From Halostella salina (GTDB lineage Archaea; Halobacteriota; Halobacteria; Halobacteriales; Natronoarchaeaceae), in NCBI RefSeq assembly GCF_003675855.1, contig NZ_RCIH01000002.1:1-64000 (forward strand): DNA of 64,000 nucleotides. Direction: 5' to 3'. The translations under genes and the position numbers were made by a program. The notes under the pieces were generated by a model. That model was not told the origin of the DNA. It saw only the letters and a list, made by a program, of their open reading frames with translations, and did not search any database. Shown piece by piece: positions 35,027 to 44,376 of this stretch. The first letter of the stretch is position 1; each line of letters opens with the position of its first letter.

Positions 35027-36215
35027 TATTTAGGCGTTCAGTATGATCCTTTTGGATAGAACGATACACATCGTCCACACGCGCCGCAATGGAAGTCCAG
35101 TCGTGTTCCATTGCCCAACTTCGGGCGTTATCCGATAGTTGAGCGGATTGCTTCGAATTACTCAATACTTTCCCTATCCGTTCAGCTAACCCTTTAATGT
35201 CATTCCGTCCAATGAGAAACCCCGTTTCCCCGTCGTCAACCGCCGTCGGGATCCCTCCCACTGAAGTACCAACAACGGGCGTTCCACAGGCCATCGCCTC
35301 CATGAACACGATACCGAACCCCTCGTACTCCGATGGCAACACGAACAGGTCCACCGAGGAGTACAGCGACGGGAGTTCCTCGTCAGGGACGAACCCGAGG
35401 AAACGAACGCTATCACGGACACCTAGCTCCGCAGCCAGTTCTTTCAACGACGGTTCCAATCGTCCCGTCCCGCCGATGAGTAACTCCGCGTCGTCGTACT
35501 CCAGTTGCGCGAAGGCGCGGATCGCCTTGTCGATGCCTTTCCGCGGGTCGAGTCGGCTCAACACCAGAACCGACCGCTTCGAATCATCCACGGCAGGATG
35601 CACAGCGTCCGTCGGACTGAACCGCTCCGTATCGATGCCGGGCGGCACAGTCGTGAGTTTCGCCTCGTCGAATCGGTACAGGTCCCGCAACTGCTCACGC
35701 GTGTGGTCGCTCACTGCGATGATGTGGTCCGCGGACCGCCCGCTCACCAGGTCCAGAAGGACGTTCACCGGGTGGAAGAAGTACTTGAATAGGTAATCGA
35801 CGAACCCCCGAGGATCGACGGACCGCGCTTCGTCGTAGGACGTGCCGTGACTCGTCAACACCAGCGGCGCATCCAGCCCGCGCAGGAACAGCGGTCCGAA
35901 CGCGACCGTGGATGCGGGCATCAGCGTGCCGTGAATCACGTCGTACTGCTCGAAGTCGATCCGGAGCCGACACGCGATGCTGAAGTACAGCGTCGAGAAC
36001 ACCACGAGCGGACGCGCCTTCGTGATGCGCGTCACGGTCACGTTGGGATGCGTCGGCACATCGTTGTCCTCGCCGGGCACCGCCTGCGTGTAGACGTCCA
36101 CTTCGTGCCCGAGCTCCCCCAGCGCGTTCGCGAGTTCGTACGCGTACGTCGCGCCGCCACCCGTACGCGGTGGATACATCTTCGTGACGAAACACACCTT
36201 CAGGCCGTCAGTCAT
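35019..36215 (-). CDS. GT4 family glycosyltransferase
   Basis: A 398-residue GT-B enzyme. The N-terminal domain is VCFVTKMYPPRTGGGATYAY, followed by TSHGTSYDEAR and IIAVSDHTREQL, then VPPGIDTERF, VLSRLDPRKGIDKAI, and the donor site LPSEYEGFGIVFMEAMACGT with the paired Glu residues. The ATG at 36215 overlaps the stop of the sulfatase-like gene upstream (ATGA), and the 3' end overlaps the membrane protein gene. It forms a four-gene minus-strand operon from 37728 to 33134. The sugar specificity is unknown. Confidence 0.85.
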   Translation of the reverse strand: MTDGLKVCFVTKMYPPRTGGGATYAYELANALGELGHEVDVYTQAVPGEDNDVPTHPNVTVTRITKARPLVVFSTLYFSIACRLRIDFEQYDVIHGTLMPASTVAFGPLFLRGLDAPLVLTSHGTSYDEARSVDPRGFVDYLFKYFFHPVNVLLDLVSGRSADHIIAVSDHTREQLRDLYRFDEAKLTTVPPGIDTERFSPTDAVHPAVDDSKRSVLVLSRLDPRKGIDKAIRAFAQLEYDDAELLIGGTGRLEPSLKELAAELGVRDSVRFLGFVPDEELPSLYSSVDLFVLPSEYEGFGIVFMEAMACGTPVVGTSVGGIPTAVDDGETGFLIGRNDIKGLAERIGKVLSNSKQSAQLSDNARSWAMEHDWTSIAARVDDVYRSIQKDHTERLNND

Positions 36216-37519
36216 AGTGGCGTCCCGCCGGCGGTTAGTTCGTTCGCCGCCGTTTCGACGCGTTCCTTCTCGGTCTGCGTCGTTCTGTGTCGGTCGGCGA
36301 GGTCCGCCAGCGACGACGCGACCTCGGGATGCGTGGTGCTCGCATCGGTCGACTCCTTGGGGTCCGATCCGAGGTCGTACAGCTGTGTGTCTTCTTCGGC
36401 GGTGACGAACTTCCATCGAGGCGTTCGGATGGACAGCACCTGATTGTTCTCGGTCTTCGACACTACGAACGGCTGTGTGTGGGCCTGTGGGTCGAACTCC
36501 CTCCCGCTAGCCAGCGCGGCGAACAGTTCCGGCAGCGACTGAAGAGACACCTGCTCGCTCACGCGTTCGGCCGACCCGGCATTGTGTACGAACAGCGGTA
36601 CGCGAAGGTTCTCCTCGTACAGTGTCTGCTCGTGGCCGAAGTTCCCGTGTTCGCCGAGCGCTTCGCCGTGGTCCGAGTGGAACACCGTCACGGGGTCGTA
36701 GCCACTAACGGCCTCGGTGAGTGCGTCAACGAAGCCGTCTACGGACCGGACTGCATCCCGGTACGCCTGTCCGATCAGTTCCTCAGCACGGTCGGAGAGT
36801 TCCTCGTCCGAGGACTGTCCGTGCCAGTATCGCAAGATGGAGTAGTACATCTCCCATGCCGCGGACTCCTCGCGGTGCCGTCTCGGGGTGATGTATGGCT
36901 GATGAGAATCGAGAATGAACACCCAGACAAAAAACGGTTCGGAGAGGTCAGCCAGTTTCTCCTGAATAATGTCGAAGTAGCCCGTCCACTGTGAGAACCA
37001 CTCCTTCTTGGAACTCCACCCGAAGATATCCCCGGGTAGTGCCTCGAACCCGCTGTCGGCGAGTGTGAACAGCGTCGAATCCGAGAGCTTCGACGAGTCA
37101 ATGTCCGGGCTATCGGCGCTGATTTCGGTGAAGTCGTCGAACCCGTAGTCGAAGTTGCTCTCCCGGGTCGTCCACGGGTTCGCGGTGAACGCTACGGTCT
37201 CGTAGCCCCGACGCTGCAACCGTTCGCTCAAGTGCTGAAACCGGGTCATGTGTTCGCCGATTCGTTGCTGGCGGCCCTGCCAGTTTGCCATCGTCCAGTT
37301 CTCGTCATCGGACATGAACTCGCCCGTGAACATCACGGGTACGCTCGACGGCGTCCGCGGCCCGGGAGCGATGGCCTGAGTGTACGAGATCCCCTCGTCA
37401 GCGAGCCGGTCGATGGTCGGCGTCAACCCGGAATCCGGGTTGATGAATCCGCAGTGATCGGCCCGAAGACTATCTACGCTCACCAGCACGAGGTTACGCT
37501 TCGAGTCCGTCACAGTCAC
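36212..37519 (-). CDS. Sulfatase-fold protein with Thr at the nucleophile position
   Basis: A 435-residue AlkP-superfamily enzyme: LVLVSVDSLRADHCG (metal ligand D16), a nucleophile region PGPRTPSSVPVMFTG, FILDSHQPY, VFHSDHGEALGEHG, and LYDLGSDPKE at the C-terminus, as in sulfatases. Counting back nine residues from the TG pair, where sulfatases have the formylglycine Cys or Ser, gives T56. A threonine nucleophile is typical of phospho-transferases such as LTA synthase and EptA. It starts at GTG 37519, overlapping the stop of a small gene (GTGA). No signal peptide, so it is probably cytoplasmic. Confidence 0.75.
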   Translation of the reverse strand: MTVTDSKRNLVLVSVDSLRADHCGFINPDSGLTPTIDRLADEGISYTQAIAPGPRTPSSVPVMFTGEFMSDDENWTMANWQGRQQRIGEHMTRFQHLSERLQRRGYETVAFTANPWTTRESNFDYGFDDFTEISADSPDIDSSKLSDSTLFTLADSGFEALPGDIFGWSSKKEWFSQWTGYFDIIQEKLADLSEPFFVWVFILDSHQPYITPRRHREESAAWEMYYSILRYWHGQSSDEELSDRAEELIGQAYRDAVRSVDGFVDALTEAVSGYDPVTVFHSDHGEALGEHGNFGHEQTLYEENLRVPLFVHNAGSAERVSEQVSLQSLPELFAALASGREFDPQAHTQPFVVSKTENNQVLSIRTPRWKFVTAEEDTQLYDLGSDPKESTDASTTHPEVASSLADLADRHRTTQTEKERVETAANELTAGGTPL

Positions 37520-37728
37520 TCCTCCAGGTAGCCCAGAGACTGAAGACGGTTCTGGACCTCTTCGCCCGACATCGTCGATTCACGCGACTCGTCCCCCTCA
37601 CGTTCGGCGCGGGTCACGACCTCCGAAAGCACGAACTCGGCGTAGTCATCCACGCTCTCAAAGTCCGTGTACTGAATGCGATCCTCGATTCGCTCGGCGA
37701 CATCATCCGAAACAGTAATATCCATCAT
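37516..37728 (-). CDS. Small protein coupled to the sulfatase-like gene
   Basis: A 70-residue protein. Residues 2-35 (DITVSDDVAERIEDRI, ESVDDYAEFVLSEVV) look like a ribbon-helix-helix or short helical dimer. The C-terminus RLQSLGYLEE matches the tail carried by the AlkP-type enzymes of this region (RLEALGYR, RLNALGYTE). The downstream enzyme (36212-37519) lacks this tail, so the small protein may supply it in trans. Stop and next start overlap (GTGA). It may also regulate the operon. No experimental counterpart known to me. Confidence 0.55.
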   Translation of the reverse strand: MMDITVSDDVAERIEDRIQYTDFESVDDYAEFVLSEVVTRAEREGDESRESTMSGEEVQNRLQSLGYLEE

Positions 37729-37827
37729 TGCTGAAACGCGCGTTCAAATAAATGAGTTCGTTGTAATGTCATGTATCTTGTTCCGGCTCTCACAGATCGA
37801 TCGTTCCAATCCACACTCTTTACCCAA

Positions 37828-39102
37828 TCACTCGGTGTACCCAAGCGCATTCAGCCGCCGTTCGATCTCCTCGTCAACGTCCTCCTCGCCGTTGATGTCG
37901 CCCCCATTCTCGACACGCACGCGCTGCTCGACGTGTGCTTTTAGCTCCGACCGTAACGACCGGTCGGACACCGCCGTGAACTCGATCGATCCGCTCTCCC
38001 GATCGCGTTCACAGAAACATGCTTCCTCACGAGTCCGTACCGCATACCGACGAAGGTGACTGTCATCGTCCTCACCGCGCGCCTGCGAGAACACGCGCCG
38101 GTCCTCGGCAACGTCCTCCAGCAGCGAGACGCCGTCCTCATTCCCGATAGCCCGCTCGATAGTTGTACCGACATCCAGCGTGCTTACGGGCGAATCCACG
38201 GTCCCGGTCGCACCGCCGGGGGGCCGCACGAACAGCGGCACGTGCGTGATCTCGTCGTGCAGGTAGCGCGGATGTTCGTAGTAGCCGTGCTCCCCGAACG
38301 CGTCGCCGTGGTCCGCAGTCACGATCACCAGCGACTCCTCCAGCAGTTCGCGCTTCCGGAGCGCGTTCAGAAACTTGCCGATCTGTTCGTCGTTATACCG
38401 AATTTCGGCATCGTACAAGTCGATGAGCAACTGCCGCTCCGCTTCGGTAATCGACTCTGGATCGTCGATCGCGCGCTGGTACAGCGATTGTGCGTCCCGA
38501 CCGCTGAGTTCCTTGTCCGCGTACAGCGTCGCGTACTCGGCGGGCGGCTCGTACGGTCCGTGGGTGTCCATGTAGTGATTCCATACGAAGAACGACTGCC
38601 GGCTCTCCAGCGAATCGATCCACGACAGCGAGCGCTCGTTGATCTCCATGGCCCGCGCGTAGTGTCGGTTTCGCACTTTGTCGAGCGCTCGCTGGGCGAG
38701 CGCGATCAACTTGTGTTGTCCCAGATGAAGGTCGTCATCGAAGTGATCGAACCCCCTGTCGAATCCATACGCCCGCGAGACGAACGGATTCGAGTGGAAG
38801 CCGGCAGTCGCGAACCCTTCGTCGGAGAGCGTCGACGCAATGGTATCAGCGGCCAGGTGGTACTTGGCGTCGGTTGCCACGTCGGGATATGCCCCAGTCA
38901 GGAGGGCAGGAACCGCTTCACGCGTGTGGGAACTTGCACTGTACGCGTTCGTAAATCGGATGCTTTCCGCCGCGAATTCGTCGAGTGCGGGCGACGTTTC
39001 GCGATGGTAACCGTAACAGGAGAGATGATCTGCACGGAGCGCGTCGGCAGAAAGCAAGATGACGTTCTCCCAACGTTCGCTCATTGAGTTGGTCCAATCC
39101 AT
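37828..39102 (-). CDS. Sulfatase-fold protein 2 with Thr at the nucleophile position
   Basis: A 424-residue relative of the previous enzyme: VILLSADALRADHLSCYGYH (D20), AYSASSHTREAVPALLTGAYP with T60 at the Cys position of sulfatases, FVWNHYMDTHGPYEPP, VIVTADHGDAFGEHGYYEHP, and the tail RRLNALGYTE. MSERWEN at 39084 is an alternative start. No signal peptide is visible. It is expected to act on a cytoplasmic, lipid-linked glycan or headgroup, with phosphate transfer more likely than sulfate hydrolysis. It is separated by 99 bases from the operon below it and is divergent from a GT4 gene. Confidence 0.75.
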   Translation of the reverse strand: MDWTNSMSERWENVILLSADALRADHLSCYGYHRETSPALDEFAAESIRFTNAYSASSHTREAVPALLTGAYPDVATDAKYHLAADTIASTLSDEGFATAGFHSNPFVSRAYGFDRGFDHFDDDLHLGQHKLIALAQRALDKVRNRHYARAMEINERSLSWIDSLESRQSFFVWNHYMDTHGPYEPPAEYATLYADKELSGRDAQSLYQRAIDDPESITEAERQLLIDLYDAEIRYNDEQIGKFLNALRKRELLEESLVIVTADHGDAFGEHGYYEHPRYLHDEITHVPLFVRPPGGATGTVDSPVSTLDVGTTIERAIGNEDGVSLLEDVAEDRRVFSQARGEDDDSHLRRYAVRTREEACFCERDRESGSIEFTAVSDRSLRSELKAHVEQRVRVENGGDINGEEDVDEEIERRLNALGYTE

Positions 39103-39225
39103 GGAACAGTATAGGTGTTACGTGAACGACATCGAGCTAGAATCGTAAATAGATATCAGGATACGATCTTCATTGTTGGTCAATACACCGAAAAGACATT
39201 ATTCGAAGTCTCCGCATAGCCGATA

Positions 39226-40365
39226 ATGCGCCTGGCGTTCGTGAGTAACGTCGTGTATCCTTTCGTGACTGGCGGTGCCGAAAAGCGCATTCACGAGATC
39301 GGCACCCGCCTTGCCGACGAGGGCCATGACATCACAGTCTACGGCCGGCATTTCTGGGACGGTCCCGAGGAAATAACTCACGAGGGGATGACACTGCGAG
39401 CGGTCGCCCCCGAGGCGGAACTCTACGAGGACGACCGCCGCTCCATCACGGAGGCACTGGACTTTGCGGCGCGAGCCCTCCCCTCACTCCGCAGGCGTCT
39501 CCGATGCGATGAACACGACATCGTCGTCGCGAGCGTCTTTCCGTATTTCCCCGTGCTCGCCACGAAACTCGCGAGCCTCCGTTCGGACACGCCGGTCGTC
39601 ACGACCTGGCACGAGGTTTGGGGGAACTACTGGGAGGAGTATCTCGGCTACCTCGCACCGTTTGGGAAGTTCACCGAGCACATCACCGCCCGCACGCCCC
39701 AACATCCAATAGCGATCTCCGGGGTCACGGCTGACCGTCTCGCGACCATCGGTCCCGACCGCCAGAACATTGAGATCGTTCCCAATGGGATCGACACCGA
39801 ACAAGTCAGAAATGCGCGACGGCCTGACGGTGGCTACGAGATCCTCTTCGTTGGCCGCCTCATCGAACACAAGAACGTGGATGTGCTCCTTGACGCCTTT
39901 GACGCAGTTGCCAGCGATCACGACGCCAGGCTGGGAATCGTCGGCGATGGCCCCGAACGCGAACGTCTCGAAGCAAAACGGGACTCTCTGTCCCACGCGG
40001 ATCGCGTTGAGTTCCTCGGTTTTCTTGACGACTACGATGATGTTCTCGGACACATGCGCGCCGCCGGTGTCTTCACCTCCCCCAGCACAAGGGAGGGGTT
40101 TGGTATCACGTTCGTGGAAGCGATGGCCGCCGACTGTACTGTCATCGCTGCTGACCACCCGGGTTCGGCTGCGGACGAGGTTATCGGAGATGCTGGCTTC
40201 CTCGTCGATCCCACAGTCGAATCCTTGACGCGGACACTCGACGAAGCATTGCACGGTAAACGGCCACTGGCGGACCCCGTCGAACGCGCTCGCCAGTACG
40301 ACTGGGATTCGGTTGCTAGCCGCGCTGAAACAGCATATTTGCGTGCCGTAGACGGTACTTGGTAA
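39226..40365 (+). CDS. GT4 family glycosyltransferase 2
   Basis: A 379-residue GT-B enzyme: LAFVSNVVYPFVTGGAEKRI at the N-terminus, VVTTWHEVWGNYW, VPNGIDTEQV, ILFVGRLIEHKNVDVLLDAF, and SPSTREGFGITFVEAMAADC with the donor-binding Glu pair. It lacks a membrane anchor. Spacing suggests a single-gene unit between divergent and convergent genes. GC-rich, so it belongs to the older part of the cluster. The donor sugar is not predictable. Confidence 0.87.
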   Translation: MRLAFVSNVVYPFVTGGAEKRIHEIGTRLADEGHDITVYGRHFWDGPEEITHEGMTLRAVAPEAELYEDDRRSITEALDFAARALPSLRRRLRCDEHDIVVASVFPYFPVLATKLASLRSDTPVVTTWHEVWGNYWEEYLGYLAPFGKFTEHITARTPQHPIAISGVTADRLATIGPDRQNIEIVPNGIDTEQVRNARRPDGGYEILFVGRLIEHKNVDVLLDAFDAVASDHDARLGIVGDGPERERLEAKRDSLSHADRVEFLGFLDDYDDVLGHMRAAGVFTSPSTREGFGITFVEAMAADCTVIAADHPGSAADEVIGDAGFLVDPTVESLTRTLDEALHGKRPLADPVERARQYDWDSVASRAETAYLRAVDGTW

Positions 40366-40459
40366 CTCACTGAGCTAAGTTGAGCAGATATCCCCACCGA
40401 ATTGAGAATCGATCCCACAGCGCCCATTTCAATGTCCCACCAAATCGTACAAAGACTCT

Positions 40460-41716
40460 CTATCCTTCCGCAACGGCACTCATGAAGAACGACGAAAACG
40501 TCATCTGTAGGCCCAATACGATCGCCGTGAACGCCGCGATGTCGGCAGTCAGGGTCGGGAGTGCAGCGTACCCGGAGGTCACCCACTCCAGAAGCAGCGA
40601 CGCCGCATAGAGGCCACCGGCAGCAAACATTACTACCCCAACTGTCGCCCCCCACTCTAACGTCAGATTCTCCGCCATCCAGTTCGTCACCGGATCCGTC
40701 GGCTTCCGAATCGGGTCACCAGCGACCGTCGCGAACACCCCCAGACACACGACCTCGAACCCGACGATCGTGAGCAAACTCCCGACGATCATCGAGCGCG
40801 GGCCGAACGACGCACTCCCGAGCTCGACGCCGGAAAACGCCACCCCCATCACGGCCAGCCCGAACACGGTCAGCAAAAGCCCCGGCACCGAGAACAGGTA
40901 GCCGGGCGCGTTCACGAGCATGAACTTCACGTGCCGCCACCCGTCACGGAAGCTATCGAGCGTCGCCTCCCCCTCGCGCTCGTGGTACGTGATAGGGACC
41001 TCCTCGATCGTCAGGTCACGCGCGCCGGCCTCCATGATCATCTCGCTCGCGAACTCCATACCGTCGGTCTCCAGGTCCAGCTCCGCCAGCTTCTCGCGCT
41101 CGATGACGCGAAAACCGCTGTGGGCGTCGCTCACGCCGGCCCCGTAGAACACGTTCAGGAACTTCGTCAGCAGGGGATTCCCGATGTACTGGTGTAACGG
41201 TGGCATCGCACCGTCTTTGATTTCGCCTTCCAGGCGGCTCCCCATCACGATGTCGGCGTCGCCGTTGACGACGCCGTCAAGCAGCTTCGGGAGCTCCTCG
41301 AAGTCGTACGTCGTGTCGGCATCGCCAATGGCAATGTACTCCCCGCGGGCGTGGTCGAACGCGTAGCGGTAGGCGTACCCATAGCCTGGTTTGTCGGGGA
41401 CGACGACTCGCGCACCCATCTCCCGGGCAATCTCGGGTGTCCGGTCGTCCGAGCTATCGCTGACGATGATCTCGCCGCGGATACCAGCGGCGGCGAGCGC
41501 GTTCTGAATCCGCTCAATGCACTCGGCGATCCCGTCCTCCTCGTTCAGCGTCGGCATGACGACGCTCAGGGCTGGTACCTGTGTGCTGTCCTCGTCGACG
41601 AGCAACTCGTCGGCATCTTTTGAGACCTGGTGGTGTCCGACTGGGTCAGCGTCTGTATCTACGTTCGGATCCCGCTGACTTGGCTGGTCCGGCTGTTTGT
41701 CCGCCTCAGTTGACAT
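40460..41716 (-). CDS. GT2 polyprenyl-phosphate glycosyltransferase with C-terminal TM domain
   Basis: A 418-residue protein. A GT2 domain (residues 50-270) carries LSVVMPTLNEEDGIAECIER, IIVSDSSDDRTPEIAREMGA and the DxD site IAIGDADTTYDF. Four TM helices follow (about 280-300, 315-335, 360-385, 390-415). This plan is that of dolichol-phosphate glucose/mannose synthases and AglJ-like proteins that start lipid-linked glycans or provide the lipid-bound donor. The first 50 residues are a polar tail. A small zinc-ribbon gene lies 3 bases upstream on the same strand, so the two are co-transcribed. Confidence 0.85.
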   Translation of the reverse strand: MSTEADKQPDQPSQRDPNVDTDADPVGHHQVSKDADELLVDEDSTQVPALSVVMPTLNEEDGIAECIERIQNALAAAGIRGEIIVSDSSDDRTPEIAREMGARVVVPDKPGYGYAYRYAFDHARGEYIAIGDADTTYDFEELPKLLDGVVNGDADIVMGSRLEGEIKDGAMPPLHQYIGNPLLTKFLNVFYGAGVSDAHSGFRVIEREKLAELDLETDGMEFASEMIMEAGARDLTIEEVPITYHEREGEATLDSFRDGWRHVKFMLVNAPGYLFSVPGLLLTVFGLAVMGVAFSGVELGSASFGPRSMIVGSLLTIVGFEVVCLGVFATVAGDPIRKPTDPVTNWMAENLTLEWGATVGVVMFAAGGLYAASLLLEWVTSGYAALPTLTADIAAFTAIVLGLQMTFSSFFMSAVAEG

Positions 41717-41719
41717 TGT

Positions 41720-41860
41720 TCATAGGTTGTCCTTCCGAGTGACCGGCGGCGACCCACATTCAACGCAAACATATCGACCGTCGACCGTCTCAGCAGCTGG
41801 CGCGTTGCAGTCAACGCACTTCACACCAGCGGCCCTGACCATCCGTGGATAGCGGCCCAT
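41720..41860 (-). CDS. Small zinc-ribbon protein
   Basis: A 46-residue protein from the ATG at 41860, with two CxxC pairs (VKCVDCNAP and VCVECGSPP). They form a minimal zinc ribbon like the many small zinc finger proteins of haloarchaea. The TATA-like TTTTATTA (about 41893-41900 on the minus strand) fits this start. It sits 3 bases before the GT2/TM gene and is probably co-expressed. Function unknown. Confidence 0.6.
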   Translation of the reverse strand: MGRYPRMVRAAGVKCVDCNAPAAETVDGRYVCVECGSPPVTRKDNL

Positions 41861-42183
41861 GTATCTGTAGTATACACTGTACTTGTTAGTAATAAAACTA
41901 TTCAAGCGTACTGACCGGAATAGTCATCATGAACGATCCGATACGGTCACAGACAGATCAGGCCGTTCCGTGAAACAGGTGTTTTCTATACCCGTAATGC
42001 GTTTTATCGGTATTCAGAATTGATAAATTACTGCAGGTTTGTAAACATTAACCCATAATACGACAACAATCCTATCTGATACATAATCAATACAATATAT
42101 AATGTAACAGTATAATATATGTGGCCCGGGTGGTATTGACCAACATCAAACCTTTTCAATCTAGTTGGTGTTCTGATACATAT

Positions 42184-43101
42184 ATGCAGGACAAGCGCGT
42201 TCTCGTCACCGGCGGCGCAGGTTTCATCGGCTCCAACCTCGCAAACACGCTCGCGACCGACAACGATGTGGTCGTCGTCGACGACGAGTACCTGGGCACG
42301 CCCGAGAACGTTGATGAGTCGGTCGAGTACCACGACGTGAGCGTCCTCGCCGACGACCTTCCCACGGATGTCGACGTCGTGTTCCACCTCGCCGCGCTCT
42401 CCTCGTACGCGATGCACGAGGACGATCCGCAGCGTGGCGCGCGGGTCAACGTCGAGGGGTTCGTCAACGTCGTCGAGCAGGCGCGCCAGGACGGCTGTGA
42501 CACCGTCGTGTACGCCTCAACGTCCTCCATCTACGGCAGTCGCACTGAGCCCTCACCGGAGGACATGCCCATCGAAGCGAACACGGGCTACGAGGCCTCG
42601 AAGCTCGCCCGCGAGCGCTACGCCGAGTACTTCTCGAACCATTACGACCTCACCTGTGCAGGCATGCGCTTTTTCTCCGTCTACCAAGGCTACGGCGGCG
42701 CGGAGGAACACAAGGGCGAGTACGCCAACGTGATCGCGCAGTTCGCGGCGGACATCGCCGAGGGAACCCCGCCCAAACTCTACGGCGACGGCGAGCAGAC
42801 ACGGGACTTCACCCACGTCGACGACATCGTCCGCGCACTCGAAACGGCCGCGGACCACGAACTCGACGGCATCTACAACGTCGGCACCGGCGAGCCCTAC
42901 AGTTTCAACCGCGTCGTCGAACTGCTCAACGCCGAACTCGGGACCGACGTCGACCCGGAGTACGTCGAGAATCCCATCCCCGAGGACGTGTACGTCCACG
43001 ACACCTGTGCGGACGCGTCGAAACTGCAGGCTGAAACCGACTGGGAACCGCAGGTCGACTTCGAAGACGGTATCGCGCAGGTCTGCGAGCCCTACAAGTA
43101 A
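42184..43101 (+). CDS. NAD-dependent epimerase/dehydratase (UDP-glucose 4-epimerase-like)
   Basis: A 305-residue extended SDR: TGGAGFIGSNL at residues 8-18, HLAALSSYAMHEDDP, a catalytic ASTSSIYG and GYEASK (Tyr-Lys pair), then FFSVYQGYGG and GDGEQTRDFTHVDDIV, a signature of sugar-nucleotide epimerases. The ATG at 42184 begins the Rossmann strand correctly; the upstream in-frame extension is AT-rich promoter sequence. It would supply a UDP-galactose- or UDP-galacturonate-type sugar to the cluster. The exact substrate is not resolved. Confidence 0.85.
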   Translation: MQDKRVLVTGGAGFIGSNLANTLATDNDVVVVDDEYLGTPENVDESVEYHDVSVLADDLPTDVDVVFHLAALSSYAMHEDDPQRGARVNVEGFVNVVEQARQDGCDTVVYASTSSIYGSRTEPSPEDMPIEANTGYEASKLARERYAEYFSNHYDLTCAGMRFFSVYQGYGGAEEHKGEYANVIAQFAADIAEGTPPKLYGDGEQTRDFTHVDDIVRALETAADHELDGIYNVGTGEPYSFNRVVELLNAELGTDVDPEYVENPIPEDVYVHDTCADASKLQAETDWEPQVDFEDGIAQVCEPYK

Positions 43102-43135
43102 CTCCTTGACGGGGTGGAGGCCATCCCTGACGCAC

Positions 43136-44335
43136 CTACGGGCGATACCGAGAAACAGGGATGCTCATAGTCCCTGCAACCGCAACTGCAACGGAGCGAT
43201 CGCTCACTGAGGCCCCCGAAACATCACCAACGGCAGTCTCGGAGCGAGAAACCGCCGCAGTCCCGTTCGCCTCGGAGACATTCACCCAGAGGTGCAACTC
43301 CCGATAGGCGTTCTCGGGCGTCGGCTCGGCGGGCACGTCCCCACGATATAGCATGTACGTCAGCCGCAGGCGCTCGCCGGTCATCGTCGGCGTGACGTTG
43401 TGTGTACGGAGCCAGGTTTCGTTGTCCGCGACCTCGCCGGTCGAGAACTGGGAGAGATCTTCGCGTTCAACGATCCGGGTCGAGTTGTTCACCATCTCGA
43501 CCCGGTGCATCTCGACCACCACCTGATACGTCTCGGGCTGGTGTTCGTGATTCCCAACGCCGACGACGATCTCCGCGCTCTCGCCCTGCGTGAACTCCGT
43601 TGGATACCCGTCGGCCACGAGGTCGCCGGTTTCGTTCTCGGTGAGCACGTAGAACTCCGAGAACGACTCGCCCTGTTTTGGGACGGCGACCGCGTAGCCC
43701 ACGCTGCCGACCGCAAGCAACAGGCTGAGCACGAGCAGGACGTTCAACGCGGCGTCGGCCCTCGTATCCGGCTCGAACAGTTCTGCACGCGCCGTGGCAA
43801 CCCACTCGCGATACGGAACCCGAAACCGCTCGTCCGCGGGCAGCTCCCAGCGCCGATGCGCCGCGACAGCAGTCGAAATGAGCGTGAACCCGCTGACACC
43901 CACGAGGATCGGCAGCAGTCGGATCCCCCACGGCGTGAAGTTCAACACCAGTCCGATGAGCGGGACGACGGCGATGCTGAGCCCGAACGACAGCGCTACC
44001 CGCTCGATACCGTCGATCCCACGGTCACGGGCCGTCGCGAGGCGGCCGTCGTCAGAATCGACTCCCGAGCCTGCGTCCTCCGCTCCAGTCTCTGCATCGG
44101 CCTCTTCGACCGGAGATGCCCCGGCCTCCGGGAACAGGGCCGCGATGAACGCGTAGCCGGGGACGAACAGGACGAACGGTAAGCCGAGAACCACCCGAAG
44201 CGGCGACTCCCGGACGAGGGGTGCAAGCACCACGAGGTTCGTGAGACAGACGAGCGCGACGACTCCAGCGAGATCGGCCGGCAGTCGCCGAACGGGAGCT
44301 GGCAGCAGCAACCGCCACTCCGCCTCCTCAGCCAT
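43136..44335 (-). CDS. DUF1616 membrane protein
   Basis: A 399-residue protein with the DUF1616 signature LPFVLFVPGYAFIAALFPE (residues 52-70). There are four TM helices in the first 165 residues, one more at about 195-215 (VLLVLSLLLAVGSVGYAVA), and a C-terminal extracellular beta domain beginning GESFSEFYVLTENETGDLVA, with N-glycosylation sequons. DUF1616 proteins occur in archaeal glycosylation and surface-protein clusters; their function is not settled. It follows the secreted protein gene at 44377 with 41 bases between them, so they are probably one operon. Confidence 0.85.
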   Translation of the reverse strand: MAEEAEWRLLLPAPVRRLPADLAGVVALVCLTNLVVLAPLVRESPLRVVLGLPFVLFVPGYAFIAALFPEAGASPVEEADAETGAEDAGSGVDSDDGRLATARDRGIDGIERVALSFGLSIAVVPLIGLVLNFTPWGIRLLPILVGVSGFTLISTAVAAHRRWELPADERFRVPYREWVATARAELFEPDTRADAALNVLLVLSLLLAVGSVGYAVAVPKQGESFSEFYVLTENETGDLVADGYPTEFTQGESAEIVVGVGNHEHQPETYQVVVEMHRVEMVNNSTRIVEREDLSQFSTGEVADNETWLRTHNVTPTMTGERLRLTYMLYRGDVPAEPTPENAYRELHLWVNVSEANGTAAVSRSETAVGDVSGASVSDRSVAVAVAGTMSIPVSRYRP

Positions 44336-44376
44336 ACACTCGTCGTTAGTGAGGGGGCCCTAAAAAGCGTCCATTG

